Source: Sclerodactyla briareus
Taxonomy: Eukaryota; Echinodermata; Holothuroidea; Dendrochirotida; Sclerodactylidae
Reading direction: 5' to 3'
Length of the DNA stretch: 64,000 nt
Assembly (NCBI GenBank): GCA_026419785.1
Contig: JAODTK010004566.1
Span: forward strand, 124,001 to 188,000
The position numbers and the translations under genes were made by a program. Shown here one piece after another: positions 24,285 through 37,581 of this stretch. Under the pieces are notes generated by a model, which was not told where the DNA came from, did no database searches, and saw only the letters and a list, made by a program, of their open reading frames with translations. The first letter of the stretch is position 1; each line of letters begins with the position of its first letter.

Positions 24285-27200
24285 ACAATTCAGGTTTGCA
24301 AAGTGATATCACCTAGAGCGAAAATCCCGCTCCACCATTCACTGGCATTGTAATCAGATGAAGTGCACTCCGCTCAGCTTTCTCTAATGCTAACATGGTC
24401 ACGGAATCCCCTTCATTCCAGTATGCTTTCCACGAGGCACAATCACACTGGTCTACTAGCTGAAACTGATCAGTGATCCTGAGCTCCGCGCTGAGAAAGA
24501 GGATAATAAAATGGTTGGGACTTTGATATTCTTGTTTATGATAGCTTAAGATTGAGGCCGTATAAGGGAAATAAGTTCGATGGTGGGAGAGAAAAAGCAA
24601 ATTATATGTAGGTCGGAAAGACGAACGACGTGTGCGATTGATGGTCAGAAAAAGGAAAAAGAGGTCATTAATAACAATCGGGAACATATAAGTCGTTATC
24701 ATAAGAGACAGGGAGTGTTCCAGACTACAAGTTGTGGATGAAATATATCGAAAGTTCGATTAATAAGGTCACAACCAACACTGGGGATGGCAAATGATCT
24801 AGAGCGTCGGCATGCCACTCGGGGACTCTTGCGACGAGGTCGGACGGCTGGTGGATACTACCAACGAATTGGAAATTGGAACCTGTGCATCTCACTGGGC
24901 GCCTCAGCACAAGGGACTGGGGAGGGACAAACGAAGGGAATTAGACAGTTTGTCGTCTGTCCTATTCCGTGTACCTAATGAGGCTTCGCAGCGGAAGATT
25001 ACATTCCCGAGGGGCGCATTTGCCCTCTTCAATGATGCTCAACAGCCGCTATACATCTGAGCCGCTCTCTACTGGAGGTTACAGTATGCTGAAATCTGTG
25101 ACAATGGAATGATAAATTATTGCATGTAATTGGGCATGTGTCTTCTGTAATCATTAATGACACAATGGGGGATTATCGATGGCTAAGACTGACGGATAAT
25201 AATCAGACGATAGGAGTGCAGAATAATTAGTAATTGATTCTTGAACGTCCAACTGCCAAGCGGAGAAGCGCTGCTTGTTGTTTATTTGTCTCATGTATTT
25301 GATAATACATTGAGCCTCCAAAAGGAAGAAAGATATCCGCGAGAGCCAACAGAGATGTATTAGGAAAGGATGGGAATCGTGTAAAAGGTGGTGGGTTATA
25401 AGAAATATATTGTCTTCCGGGGGGGGGGGCGTCTGATTTTCAAGACTCCGTATTCACTTAACGGGTATTCGTTTCCTCCCATTCAGCATAGTTGCCTGTG
25501 CACTTTCGCGGTCACCATGAAACCTTAGCGATGAGGCCGTGGCGACGATGCTGAGTAGGGCCATGCGCACTCTTCAGGTTAGTAGCCGTATAAGACAAGC
25601 CATCCAAAACTCAAACAAGAACTAATTGTTGCGAGGAATGGTTAATTTGGGGAATCGTTAATGAACAGAGCCATCTGCAGACGGATTGTGGCTCTGGGTG
25701 CTCTTGGCAACTGGTAAGGGCATATCGAATCGATCTACATCAAGAAGTAGAACTGCATTAACGGCATGGAAAGACCCCACATAGGAATCCGGGTATGAGG
25801 CATCTGGATTGGTGTATTCCTCGAAGCGGAGAAGAATGCCGGAAGGCATTGCACTCGGGTTTCAGTTCACAAGTCGTAAGGTTGACACAGATAATCCCTA
25901 TGCGGTTTTACTGTATAGGGGGAAAGGCGTCGAAGTGCTAACAGTGACCACTTGTAAGGCACACATTTCGCGATTCGGATTCCAGAAAGAAGTCAATAGG
26001 ACGTGCGGTACTTGCTGATATTCTAAAAGTTGGCGGTGGTTGATGAAGCAGTCATGTTGGGAATGAATCTTCCGTCTTCCAGATTCGAGGACGTAGTGGT
26101 AGGAATACTGGAGGGTAATGATGGTCCTATCGGCAGGGTCGTTTAAAACGATCAGTCCGGGAGATTCTCCTCTCGGGAGAATAAAAAATTGGCTCGTTTA
26201 GGAGAAATTCTGAATATTCATAGTTATCTACCATAGTGTATTTTACCCACAATGCAACGTTATACCATTGGAAAATATATAGGAGACATGTATTTTCCAC
26301 CCCTCTTGAAAATATTACAGTCCGTCGGTCAATTTTCATTGAATATTCAGGATCCCGTGCTCCCAGCTACAAGAACGTTTGTTTGGAGGATAGTTGTCAA
26401 TGTTAGATTCCGAGATATTTGATAGATTAGACTAATTCCGGTGGTAGCTTTGGGATTAGATTTGTCAACAGTCGTTCCGGACGGAGGTCGGTGTGATGTA
26501 AACTGTGCGTTGATAAAGAGGAGGACATGGACTGTAGTTAGCATGTGTCATGCTATGGAACCCACAACGTTAAGTAATTACGACCTAATGTATAATTACT
26601 AAAAACAGCGCAGGGTGTCATTTAAGGGCAACGAGCTGTTTGTATCTAACGGTCTGCAGGACAATGATTTCATTATGTATTGACATAACGATTTCTCCCG
26701 ACAGGAGAATTGCAGGTTACCCAAACAGGAGAATCTCCAGGACTGACAGATTGGTCCACGTCCTGCCTCGATAAATCTGAGCGCGGGTTGAGAAACAGAA
26801 GGCGGGTTTATTGCCAGCGGAGATCCACGATCATCGGCCGGGTTCCGTGATGAGCCTTACTTGACTTCCTGAACGACTTTTCAAATACAATTTATACAAT
26901 GAAATGCCCGGGAGGTCGATGTTCAATCTGACCAATTACTAAAGCATGAGAGAAGTACGTATGTTATTGTGATCAAATGACAGCGTCATGCTGACCTCCA
27001 AGGACAGCATCCGGACAATTATAACAAGTAATCGTTTTAAGGCAAAATTTAGCGGAATTCATCAGTTGTCCTTCACTAGCCAGTTTATCTTTTGACATTC
27101 CGTTAGCACCCGCTTCTCTGCGGTTAAACCATAGAGAGAAGGGGGAATTCTCTGGATTAAATGCTTAGCAATCACGTGAGATGGATTTTTCCAACTGATT

Positions 27201-28265
27201 TAATACGAGATTGAGTCAATACAGTCAGTTGATACAGTGAAAAAGGCCTTTCAAACTGATGCGAAACTCCACTGAACTGTTGGCTGTTATGCCAGGGACC
27301 ACATTGAGAGGTATCACAACCTGGATCGATATCCCCGGAACATAGCTTGCACCAAACCATCAGTGAGTAGGGATAAAAAACGAATGCGTTGTCGAAGAAG
27401 AGGCAAATACGGGGGGTTTTGCCTCCTATTATGACGTCAATCTGGGTTTTAATTTGAAACAAAGGCCCGTGGATTGTTCATTCCCATTCATACATGTTAA
27501 CTATTTCCATGGAGAAATGAAACGAATGCAGAAAAAAATACTTTTCATGTGATCATATTTTAATTCTTACACCAACTGCCTCAATGGACGGAACCCCGAG
27601 GTCAAAAGTAAACTTAAAATGTTAACAATCGATCAGTAAAATACAGTACTTGAACATTAGTGAAACACTAGATTTAAGCATATCGTTAACTTTTCTTCTA
27701 TAGAGTAGTTCAGTTTAACAAAACCACAGCTGAGGGATGACTACGACATTGAAAGTAATTGTGAAACAACAATAGGCCTGCATAGTTTCAGCACAGTAGC
27801 GCTTGAAGTGACGCACACGAGACGTCACATAGTTGCATGAGGGGGGCAGTCGGTCAGAGTGAAAAATGAATGTCTGGTGTAACCCACTCACCACTCCCAG
27901 TAATTATATTGGAAAAATGAACACGATTCGAAGTGGACAGGATCCGGAGTACCGTTCATAGGACCTGTATGAACATATTGTGACAATATTGCTCTCAAGG
28001 TTCCTATTGAAATCGGGATAGGACCTGGGATAGCTTAAGTGGGATGACTACTGCAAAGAGGTGATTAAGTTCGGACAGCTGGCGCGTGAATTTGAATTAT
28101 GGTTAACGCTCAATTGTTAGTCTTTCTCAATATTTTTGTTTTAATTATAGGATTCGTCCATGCCAGTCACATATAGTGGAGGCCACGGAATGAAAATTTG
28201 CGTCATGTGACCACATCAGTTGAAATTGCTATGGGCTATGGAAGCTTTGCAACACCAATAAAAAA
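24285..28265. other. Non-coding stretch, nothing recognised
   Basis: Nearly 4 kb without a recognisable repeat or gene. The longest open frames (24,313-24,702 minus; 24,812-25,060 plus) have no domain I can name and no supporting splice context. A G run lies near 25,419-25,428. Confidence 0.35.
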
Positions 28266-28271
28266 AAAAAA

Positions 28272-31200
28272 CAGAAAGCCAAGGAGGGCTTAGTGATCCT
28301 TGACTCTTTGACAAACTATAGCCAGAAACAAAGACAAATGGGCGATTGACAACAACTCACATGGCCACCCAACATCTGACAAATTTCCCCCAAACCACCA
28401 TAGAGTTCCTTATCTTGATAAGAGAGCTACACAATAATTTCAAAGATTTCAAACTTGGCCTATTACCATAGGCGAATAATGACAACAACCATTATGGACT
28501 TACGTGTGTTCACAAGGTTTTCAGACTTGACTCTGGTGACTCAGAGACCTTTGAACTGACCACAAAACGATAGAGTTATGTACTAGCATGGAGAAAACAC
28601 ATATTCAAGTATGGCTCTCCATCCAAGGTGGGGTTGAGTATCGGTTTACAAGCCAAGTTGGCCAAAATATAGATATCCCAAATTTTCTTTTTTTACTCCC
28701 CAAATTCATGGACCTTACAAAAAAATATGGTTCCTGTATCCCCATAAGAAAGCTATACATCGAATTTCAAACATGATTGGACCAAGCCTTCTGGAATTAT
28801 CGTGTCACAAGGTTTTCAGACTTGAATCTGGTGACTTCAGGTGACCTCTGACCTGACCCCAGAACAATAGGGTTCATGTTCTCATATGGGGAACATACAT
28901 ATAAGGTATGAGCTTCATCCATCAAGGTGGAGTTGAGTCATCAGTTAACAAGCCAAAATTGGCCAAAATATCGATTCTCACAATTTTGTTTTAAAGTTTT
29001 GTCCAAAAATTCACCCCGACCTATAGCAAAAACAATAGGGTTCCTGTAATTTCCAATAAGAAAGCTACACACAGATTGAACTTGATCAGACCAAACATCG
29101 GACTCATCTGTTTACAAGGTTTTCCCTTTGACCACTGGTGACCTCTGCTGACCCCAGAACATTAGGGTTAATGTTCTCATCATGGGGGAAACACATACCA
29201 AGTTGAGCTTCATCCATCAGGTGGAGTCGAGTATCATGTGTACAAGCCAAATTGTCCAAAATATTTACTTTCAGAAGATCTATTTTCGACGACAATTCAC
29301 CCCGACCTAAACCAAAAACGATGGATACATGTACTTCCACATAAGAAGCTATACATCAAATTTCAATTGATTGGACCAACCTATAGGACTAATACGGTGC
29401 AAGGTTTCAGAATTGACCTAGTGAACTCTGGCATGAACCCAAACAATGGGGATCATGACTCATCATGGGGAACACCATACCAAGTATGACGCGGCATCCA
29501 TGCCAGGTGGGGTTGGAGTTAGTGTGTTTACAGACAAAAATTGGCCACCAATCAATTTTTGAATATTTCCAAATTCTCCCAAAAATGACCCCAATCAAAA
29601 CCCAAAGCAAGGGTTCTTTTACTCCCCCATAAGAAAGCTACACACCAAATTTCGCTTGATCGGAACAATGTTTGGACTTATCGAGTTACAAGGATTGCGA
29701 CTTTTTGACTCTGTGACCCAGATGACCTCTGACCTGACCCAAAAACAATAGGGATCATGTCTTCATGGTGACACAAATACCAAGTATGAGCTCCAATCCA
29801 TCCAGTGGGGTACTTGGTGTTTGACAAGCCAAAATTGGCCAACCTATCAAGTGTCTTGGACTGTTCCTAATTTTACCAAAAAATGACCCCAATCAAAATC
29901 CAAAACAAAGTTCTGTATCCCCATAAAGAAACTACACACAAATTTTCAGCTTGATGGACCCGAACTGTTTTGGACTATCGAGTTTAAAGGATTTCAGATT
30001 TGAACTTGGTGACCTCGATGACTTGACCTGACACCAAACAATAGAGATCATGAATCATCATGGGGAACACACCATCCAAGTATGAGCGCATCCATCCAAG
30101 TGGGGTTGAGTTAGTGTGTTCAAGACAAATTGGCCAACATAGCAATTTTTCTGACTTTTCCTAATTTCCAGATACAACACCCAACCAATAGATCTTGTAA
30201 TCCCATAAAGAAAATACACCCACAACACATTCAGCTGATTGGACCCAAACTGTTTTGGGCTTTTGTGTTTTTACACAGGATTTAGATTTGACCTTATGGT
30301 GACCGGTGACCTGACCCAAAAACAATAGGGATCATGTAGTCACATGGGGAACACACATACCAAGTTGGCCCTCGCCGGTAACCCCCCTTAATCCATCAGG
30401 TGGGGTCGAGTTAGGTGTTTACATGCAAAGCGTACACCATACACTCACATACGAAACGACTACAGAGGTTCCCGGACTTTCGCAAGGAAAAAAACAATAG
30501 GTTCCTGTACTCCCCATTAAGGAAAGCTACACACCAAAGTTCCAACCCAGATCAGACAACATTCTGGACTATCGGTTACAACGGTTTCACACTTTGATCT
30601 CTGGTGACCTCTGACATGACCCCCACCAATAGGTTTCATGTACTCACATTCCAAAGTTTATGAGCTTAATCCATCAAGGTGGAGTGGAGTTATTGTGTTC
30701 ACAAGCCAAAATGGCAAATTAGTGACTTGCACAAATTTCATATGTTTGAACGAAAACATTCACCCCCGACCGATACCAAAAAACAATAGGGTTCTGTCCT
30801 CCCCATAAGAACAGCTACACACCAAATGAAACTGATCAAACCCAATCATTCTGGAAGTATAGGTTCACTAGGTTTCAGACTTGATCTTTGGTGACATCAG
30901 ATGACTCTGACTGGACCCCAAAACCAATAGAGTTCATGTACGCATCATGGGGAACACACATAACCAGTGATGAGCTTCATCTATTCAAGTGGGGTCGAGT
31001 GATCGTATTAACAAGCCAAAATTGCCAAATAATGGACTTTTCACAATTTTTTATATTTGACCAAAATTCACACGACTTACCAAAACTGATAGGGTTCCTG
31101 TAATTCAAGAATCAAGTACACACCCAAATTGGATACGATCGACACCAACATTTCTGGACTCATGTGTTCACAAGGTTTTCAGACTTTGGACCTTTGATGG

Positions 31201-31424
31201 GACCTCACGATGAGCTGCGACCTGACCCTAACCAATAGGGTTCATTACTCATCATGGACACACACTAACGCAGTATGAGCTTTATTCATCCAGCTGGGGT
31301 CAAGGTATCATGGTCACAAGCCAGCGTTACATTTTTTTTTTTACACACATACACACAACACACACCACACATTGTCACGACTGCGTTAGATTCCTTGGCC
31401 TTCGTCAAAGGAATCAAAACCTGC
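28272..31424 (+). mobile_element. Core-repeat element (b): left end, about 9 dimeric units, CA tract, hairpin right end
   Basis: The left end CAGAAAGCCAAGGAGGGC is followed by CTTAGTGATCCTTGACTCTT, the same as at 37.58 kb. It leads into a B half-unit near 28,400. Then A halves lie at about 28,565, 28,862, 29,153, 29,443, 29,744, 30,036, 30,321, 30,622, 30,922 and 31,231, with a B half between each pair. The average period is about 296 bp, shortened by many small deletions. After the last CGTGTTTACAAG-type junction comes a T run with a CA-rich stretch (31,331-31,370), then GACTGCGTTA and the terminal hairpin (31,389-31,415), ending in AATCAAAA. No open frame of note. Conserved ends around a variable number of core repeats suggest a non-autonomous mobile element, possibly Helitron-like, and not a simple satellite. 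The class is inferred. Confidence 0.75.
31389..31415. repeat. Terminal hairpin of core-repeat element (b)
   Basis: GATTCCTTGGCC pairs with GTCAAAGGAATC at 10 of 12 positions around a TTC loop. Equivalent sequences occur at 38,880-38,905 (near-perfect), 33,857-33,882 and 15,408-15,431 (degraded), always just after a CA-rich tract and always followed by A-rich sequence. Confidence 0.75.
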
Positions 31425-32440
31425 TTGTGATTAAGAACTCCTAAACCGAATATATTTGAAATCAAACGCACACATGACGAAGCTTTGACACAGGTATATA
31501 TTAACTTTTCTAGAAACGAAAAGGAGTCGCCTTGAGAAATTATATTAAATATACCAATATATATATAAAATAATCCCAAATGTCGTATACTAAAACACTT
31601 TGTAAGTAGTAGAAATGACACACTACAACAGTAAACCCTGTAATTTATATAAATACTGTGGTATATGGGAGAAAAATATATACCAAAGAAAGCCAGCTGG
31701 GAAATAGAACTTGGAGGAATAGGCAGACCACAGATTTACAATGTCTAGCAGTTTAGGAAGACATGTCCAGCATATCCTATCGACATTGTGAATTCAATGA
31801 AAGTTCTGTGACATATAAAAGCGAGTGTAAATCTGCACATAAAATTCCTAAATGAGGACTGAAATGTACATCAACTATGGACCTCTTCCATCTTCCTAAG
31901 TATTAAAAAATGGGCACGGGTGAAACAACTCTAGTGACTGTTTTACAGAGCTGTGTAAGTAATTGATTTTCCAAGGAGCTGCAATTCTATTTTCGGAGCA
32001 ATTACAGAAAAACCCCACAAAAGAGGTCCTTTCCAAAAAATTACAAAGGGCACACACACGTGCGCACTTGGGACCATGGTGCAATTGCCTTTTGAGAATG
32101 ATGCAACACCGGGAAGAGTCGTCGTGTTGATGGTGGGGTATTTCTGGAGTTGTACCCTATTTTCATCGATCTTCTCTGGGACTGAGGTCTGAAGTAGGGG
32201 GTGTCAACAATATGTATTCGGACCGGATTACCATGTTCAGAGGAAAAACCCTTTTTCTTGATTTCAAACACAGCTGTATTTATACAGAAAACAGCAACAA
32301 CACAAACTGCGGAATGAACTACAATGGACCATTACAACATGGAAAAGCTTAGTGTTGGCTAATTTTCTACGTGAATCACATCTCGGTGTGATAGGGTCCT
32401 GTCAACCACGTGCTGATTACATAGAGAGAGCTTTATCTTG
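31425..32440. other. Spacer between two core-repeat elements
   Basis: No gene recognised. It separates the right end of element (b) from the array of subfamily (c). A short repeat of GAGCCAAATAGCCAAAAAGA near 32,459 may be a diverged left end. Confidence 0.35.
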
Positions 32441-32449
32441 CAAAAAAAA

Positions 32450-33893
32450 ACTAAACAAGAGCCAAATAGCCAAAAAGAGCCACAACAGTGAGGGTTCAAT
32501 GATATTTACTCGGATTGGAGTTCTCATTTAGTATGAGATTAATCGGAACCGTGCGTCTTCACCTTATCGTGCTACGAGCTAATTTCGATGAAATTAGTAT
32601 TTCGGACCCCACCCTCATGAATTTACAATGAGATGAGCTGCTAACACGCTTAATATACTATGCCTCCCACACCAGTCAAGTTTCATCAAAATTGACCTTC
32701 TTACGATTGTGGAGATATCAACATTTGTTGAAGAAGAAACTTTGCTGTAAGCACTAGGAATATTGATGGGATCGGCACCAAAAACAATAGGGACCATCTA
32801 CAGACCAGGGTGATCTTTAGCACCCAAGTATGGAAAAATCGGACCTTGTGTCTTTCAATTATCAGGTTCACAAGAAAGCGGAACACAAGCACACACAAAT
32901 TACAGATTTAGGCCCCGCACCCATAATTATTAATGAGATGCGTCAAATTGTACCCTACATATAACTGATTTCATCCAATTAACAGAAGCAAATTATTTGA
33001 GCGAGCAAAGAATCGCACGGTCCGGTTGTGAGATATTGGACATTTTTGGAAATTTCACTAATCGGCCCACTCATGAGATTAGGAGGATCAGCATCAAAAA
33101 GCAATAGGCTAAACTCATCATGGGTGATTTACCACCCAAAATATGGGAGACCAATCAGACCCTGCGTCTGGCAGTTATAGTGTTTACAAGCCAAAATTAG
33201 GCGAAATCCTTATCTAGGCCCGCCCCTCTATGAAATATTAATGAGTACACAGGAGGTGTACCCAACACCTGCACCTTACCTCTGCCAAGTACACTGAATC
33301 AAGTTTGAGCAAAATCGCGCGTAAGGTTGTGGAGATATTGATATTTGAAGTCCTATCTCATTTTTTCTACGATCCGCCTACTCAGAATAGTAATGAGATC
33401 GGCCACAAAAACAATAGGGACATCTACAGACCATGGGGTGATACTACCAACCAAGTATGAAATTAATCAGACATTGCGTTTCACGTATGGGTTTACAAGA
33501 GAGCATGACCCAGGCCCACACCAAATTACGATTAGGGCTCTGCCCCCACAAATATTAATGAGCTGCCTCAAAGGTAACCTACCATATACAACCTGGCTCT
33601 CATGCCAATTACATTGAAGCAACTTTGCGCCCAATCGAAGGTACAGTGGTGGAGATACGTACACCCGTTTTGGAAATTTCTAAGGCCCGCCCACTCATGA
33701 ATATTGATGGATACTAGGCAACAAAACAATACAGATCATCTGACTCATCATGGGTGATCTACCCCCAAAGTATTGAAATAATCGGGACCTCAACCTCTTC
33801 CACTTGTCGTGTTTACAGAAAGTGTCACAGACACACCACACTGCCAGATTGCACTAGATTCCTTTGATCGGAAGAAAGGAAATAAAAAAAAGA
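32450..33893 (+). mobile_element. Core-repeat element (c), divergent subfamily
   Basis: A halves (AAAACAATAGGGACCATCTA-type, with GGGTGATCTA replacing GGGGAACACA) occur near 32,780, 33,097, 33,405 and 33,724, with spacings of about 317, 308 and 319 bp. The intervening halves differ from those of (b) and carry CCCACTCATGAATATTAATG and TTGTGGAGATATTGA-like blocks. The array ends with CGTGTTTACAG, a short CA-rich stretch and a degraded right end (GATTCCTTTGATC at 33,857, then GGAAATAAAA). Keeping the ~315-bp period while the sequence diverged suggests the dimer length itself is conserved or inherited. Confidence 0.65.
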
Positions 33894-33894
33894 A

Positions 33895-36800
33895 TACAAG
33901 AACTACACGTGCCCTGACTAATATGATAATATTGAATTGACTAGCGAACTGAACTTATTTAGACCTAAACTTCTGCCCTGATATGGAGAGTAAAACTCCC
34001 TCATATAGAGCTCAACTGTGGGTAATATCCCGTACTGCGGTGCAAAACGAATGATCCAAATATACTTTCAACCATTAATTATGTATACTCACTATTTCCT
34101 CAATGAATGGACAATCTGACTCCAGCCATCTGAGCATACGATACTTTATTGAAATGCAACCAGCTCTAAAAATGCTGTTCCCACTAGGCGGGAAATTGAG
34201 AGCCGAAAATTATGGGATAAGAAAAGGAGTATGCACATAATAAGTATGTAAGGTACAAATAACTAAATGAATGAGGATAATACTCTTTAGAATGCAACAG
34301 ACTGGGGAAGGAAAGGCAATAAACAACAATTGGAAATACAATGCATGAAATTATGGTATAACAGTACAGTGTGGAATAATCATAATAATAGAAACATTGA
34401 CTAATATTTAACAGTAACAAAGAATAAAATGATGGAATTGGCAAAGGGAAAAAAAGGCAAATGAACATCATAGAACAAAAGGATTTAAAATTGGACGGTA
34501 TTCATAGGATGAGATATAAAAAATGATCGCAATTTATAAATGGATGGAAAATTTTTAGAATAAGCAATCACTTCATAAATGAACACCGGAAGACTATATC
34601 TCTCCTCTTGAATAATAAACTATTTACACCTTATGGCCAGACTATAAAAATTTCCTACCATAGCAAAGATTTGAATCTAGATACATAGGCAAACTAGGAT
34701 ATAGCAAGAACAAGGAAATATATTAACAGGAATGATATTAAAGGAATAATACATTAATACCAGTACTAAGAAATTATCATTATAAATAATGAGCACACAA
34801 CAGTGGTTCTCCATGGGAAGGCATACTTTTCCTGATGACAGCAAGATTCCTTTGATTTGTAGATGATGTTGGATTCTAACCTTCCCATTATGGAAGGATA
34901 GAGAGAGAGGAAGGAATGGAAAAGTGCATTAGCACCATTGGGGCCGGCCACATCCTCATCTTTTGTTTTCATGTCCCTATCGTTCCCATCTTTCCTCTGT
35001 CTTTCCCTTTCCATCTTATATCTCGTAGCGATCCATTGGGCCTGTACCGTGTCCTGACCCTTTTCCCAGCTTTTTCCTTTCCAGTGGGGGCTCTCACGAT
35101 CAGTGAACTCACAGGATTCCGACACTTCATGGAACCTGGAGGAGCAGGGAATCAGGGTGAACCTGACTGCTCACGTGGACCGACAGACTTATTGCAGAAC
35201 AAAACCTCAAACACTCAATCCCTTCTAAGCCTTTCTGATTACAGTTTAATGAATGATAATGAAATTGTGCCACAGTCATGAGAGAACAATGGCGGTTCGA
35301 CGTTTGACCTACAGTGTGTAGAACATCTTCGAACCCCCCTGCCATAAATTACAAATCCTGCCAACACAAGACTTCACAGATTCACCCCCATACTTATGGG
35401 AATACCGAGACAAGGGATGAATTGGTTGCGTTTTCGAATAGTGGTGACAGATTAAAAATGAGCTGTAACGACATTGCTATGGGTGGAATCTCCTCTATGC
35501 CCCCGAGCTGTTAAGTAGTGAGCATGTGCACTCAATTACCACTTGGACAACCACGCTTTTACAGATGACGCAAAGACCAAGACCACAGCCCATCCCAATA
35601 CAGCCACCCGGAATACAAACTAGAATGTTAGCTTACTGCAACACGATACTACTGCTCTGCTATGATTCCACCTACACTTGGTTGTCAAACATAACAAACC
35701 AGACATGCTCACTGTCTCTTAATGCAGACTGAAAGGCAAGGACTGTGTTAATGTCACACACTTTCACACCTGCTGTCTAGGCACACTGGCTCATTGTCTG
35801 GACTTCGAAAGCAGGTAGCAGGCTGAAGTGTCAAGGTCACAAGCCCCCACAGATAGGTCTTCCACAGCGTGTGCCCCACACTTTCTCACCTGATTCCATC
35901 AGCCAATTTGATAACCCACATGTTTAGGCCATGCCACAGTATTCAGAAATCTGAATGTCATCCTGGATAACACTACACACAACCCAACTGTTCAATCTTG
36001 GTGTCAGGAAGAGCCAAAGTGACTAAATCTGAGGGTTTTGTTTTATTGGGCATAGCCGCAACGGACCCTACCCTTTGTGTCTCTGATTCATGATTCAGTT
36101 AAATTTATTTTTCATTATCCTGCATACCTGAAATAATTGTTTTTAAACAGCCTTGCCTCAGCTAGTTTTCATAGAGGGCCATTCAGGAGAATTGAATGCT
36201 ATGATGAAAATAAAACAAATAGCTGATCCTCCTTGAAATTAAGGAAGGCCATGCCGGCAAGTGAACCCTCTGGAAAGACTCACGTAATATGGATATAAAA
36301 ATAAAAATGAAAAATAACCCCCAAACAGCATGGAATCGTAGTACCATCAATGACGATTGAAATTATTTTATTTTATAGGATAGAGATGCTCAGGTTACAA
36401 TGAAATTGCGGAAATCTCAAAATCTCCACACAGCAGGGTATTCCTCACTTAGTCACTGGTGGTAAATAACGCCATAGGAATAATCCTTCATTACTGCCTG
36501 AATATCAATGAAGGTTGTCCCACTATGTAATATAAATACCAAGACTATATCAGTAAGTTCCCGGAGCGAGTGCAAAGTAGGGCTCAGGTATGTTATTCAA
36601 GTCCACCATTTTTCTGATGGCTGTTCCCCAATCGTTGCAGCTTCCAGGATGACAGGACATTACCCGTTATTGACATCTTCAAACTGACTGCTTGTAATCA
36701 CTTATTATAATGTAGTACCTAGAAAACAATGATCTGCCTTCAGGAGGTTGTTGAAGCCTCTTGACCTTGCAGAAATCTCAAAATCTCCCATCCAGCAGAG

Positions 36801-37575
36801 GTACTCATCAACTTAGTCAACTGGTGTAAAAACAGTCCTTCACTGCTTGCTCCCTTCTTCCAGAAGAGAAAAAAATATTAGAGGTTGCTCATGCAGACAG
36901 GGTGGTTTCAGGAATGGCACAGGGGATCATTCTTCTGTTGAGGGGAAAAAGAGGAGAGTTCCATTAGAAGAGAGGACCTGTAACTGGATCACTGCAATCC
37001 ACATTTGTCTCCCATCCAACCGGTATGGCCCTCAGTGTTCGGTCCTGGTTTGCAACTCATGGTTTTCTTCTAGTGCCCACCAGGCAACAATTACAAGCCA
37101 CTTCCATGTTTTGCTTTTCAGATGACTTGGTATTAGCATTTAACGAAAACAGATTACTAATCAGTGACCATAAGTACATGTGAAATCGACTAACTTTTGC
37201 CTAAAGTATGAAAATCGGACCCAATATTCAACTTCCATTGATCCATTTTCTTTCTCACTTTAAATATCCTCAGGACCATAGGTGGACCACAACTGATACA
37301 TTTCATAGGAATCCAACAAACTTGCATGAATGGAAATTTAGTGACTTGAGTCAATTATGAAATTTTGGGGGCTAAAGGGTAGACCATACCCATCAAGCTT
37401 CAAATCAAACGAACAAATCAACTCGAAAATAGACACACTGAATGGCCCTCCGTGACCTCCCTCTATGTTCAAACTGATGGAGAGTAATCTAGCTTCATGA
37501 AAATCTGGCACCTTTTAAATGACGCTAAATATGCAAATTAGACACGTTTAATGACCTCCAGTGACAAAGAATCAT
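33895..37575. other. Stretch with no firm gene
   Basis: Open frames at 34,766-35,125 (minus, charged: ERERQRKDGNDRDMKTKDED) and 34,916-35,281 (plus) overlap, so at most one is real; neither has a recognisable domain. The frame at 36,847-37,125 is K/R-rich but also unassigned. 37,180-37,570 belongs to the dispersed family also present at 38.9 and 49.6 kb, into which element (d) is inserted. Confidence 0.3.
36410..36850 (+). repeat. Local direct duplication, spacing about 360 bp
   Basis: GAAATCTCAAAATCTCC followed by CAGCAG-GGTA-TC and ACTTAGTCA-CTGGTG occurs at about 36,410-36,500 and again at 36,771-36,850. Each is followed by a CCTTCA-TGC segment. The copies differ by scattered indels. Confidence 0.65.
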
Positions 37576-37581
37576 GATAAA

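Noticed and set aside
24313-24702. 129-codon minus-strand open frame
   Set aside because: No domain, low-complexity hydrophobic start and no support from splice or start context.
13500-33893. CRISPR-like array
   Set aside because: Repeat units are about 300 bp, diverged, without short constant repeats and unique spacers, and the DNA is eukaryotic in character.
34766-35281. Overlapping 119- and 121-codon open frames on opposite strands
   Set aside because: No recognisable domain or splice context on either strand; mutual overlap suggests composition effects.
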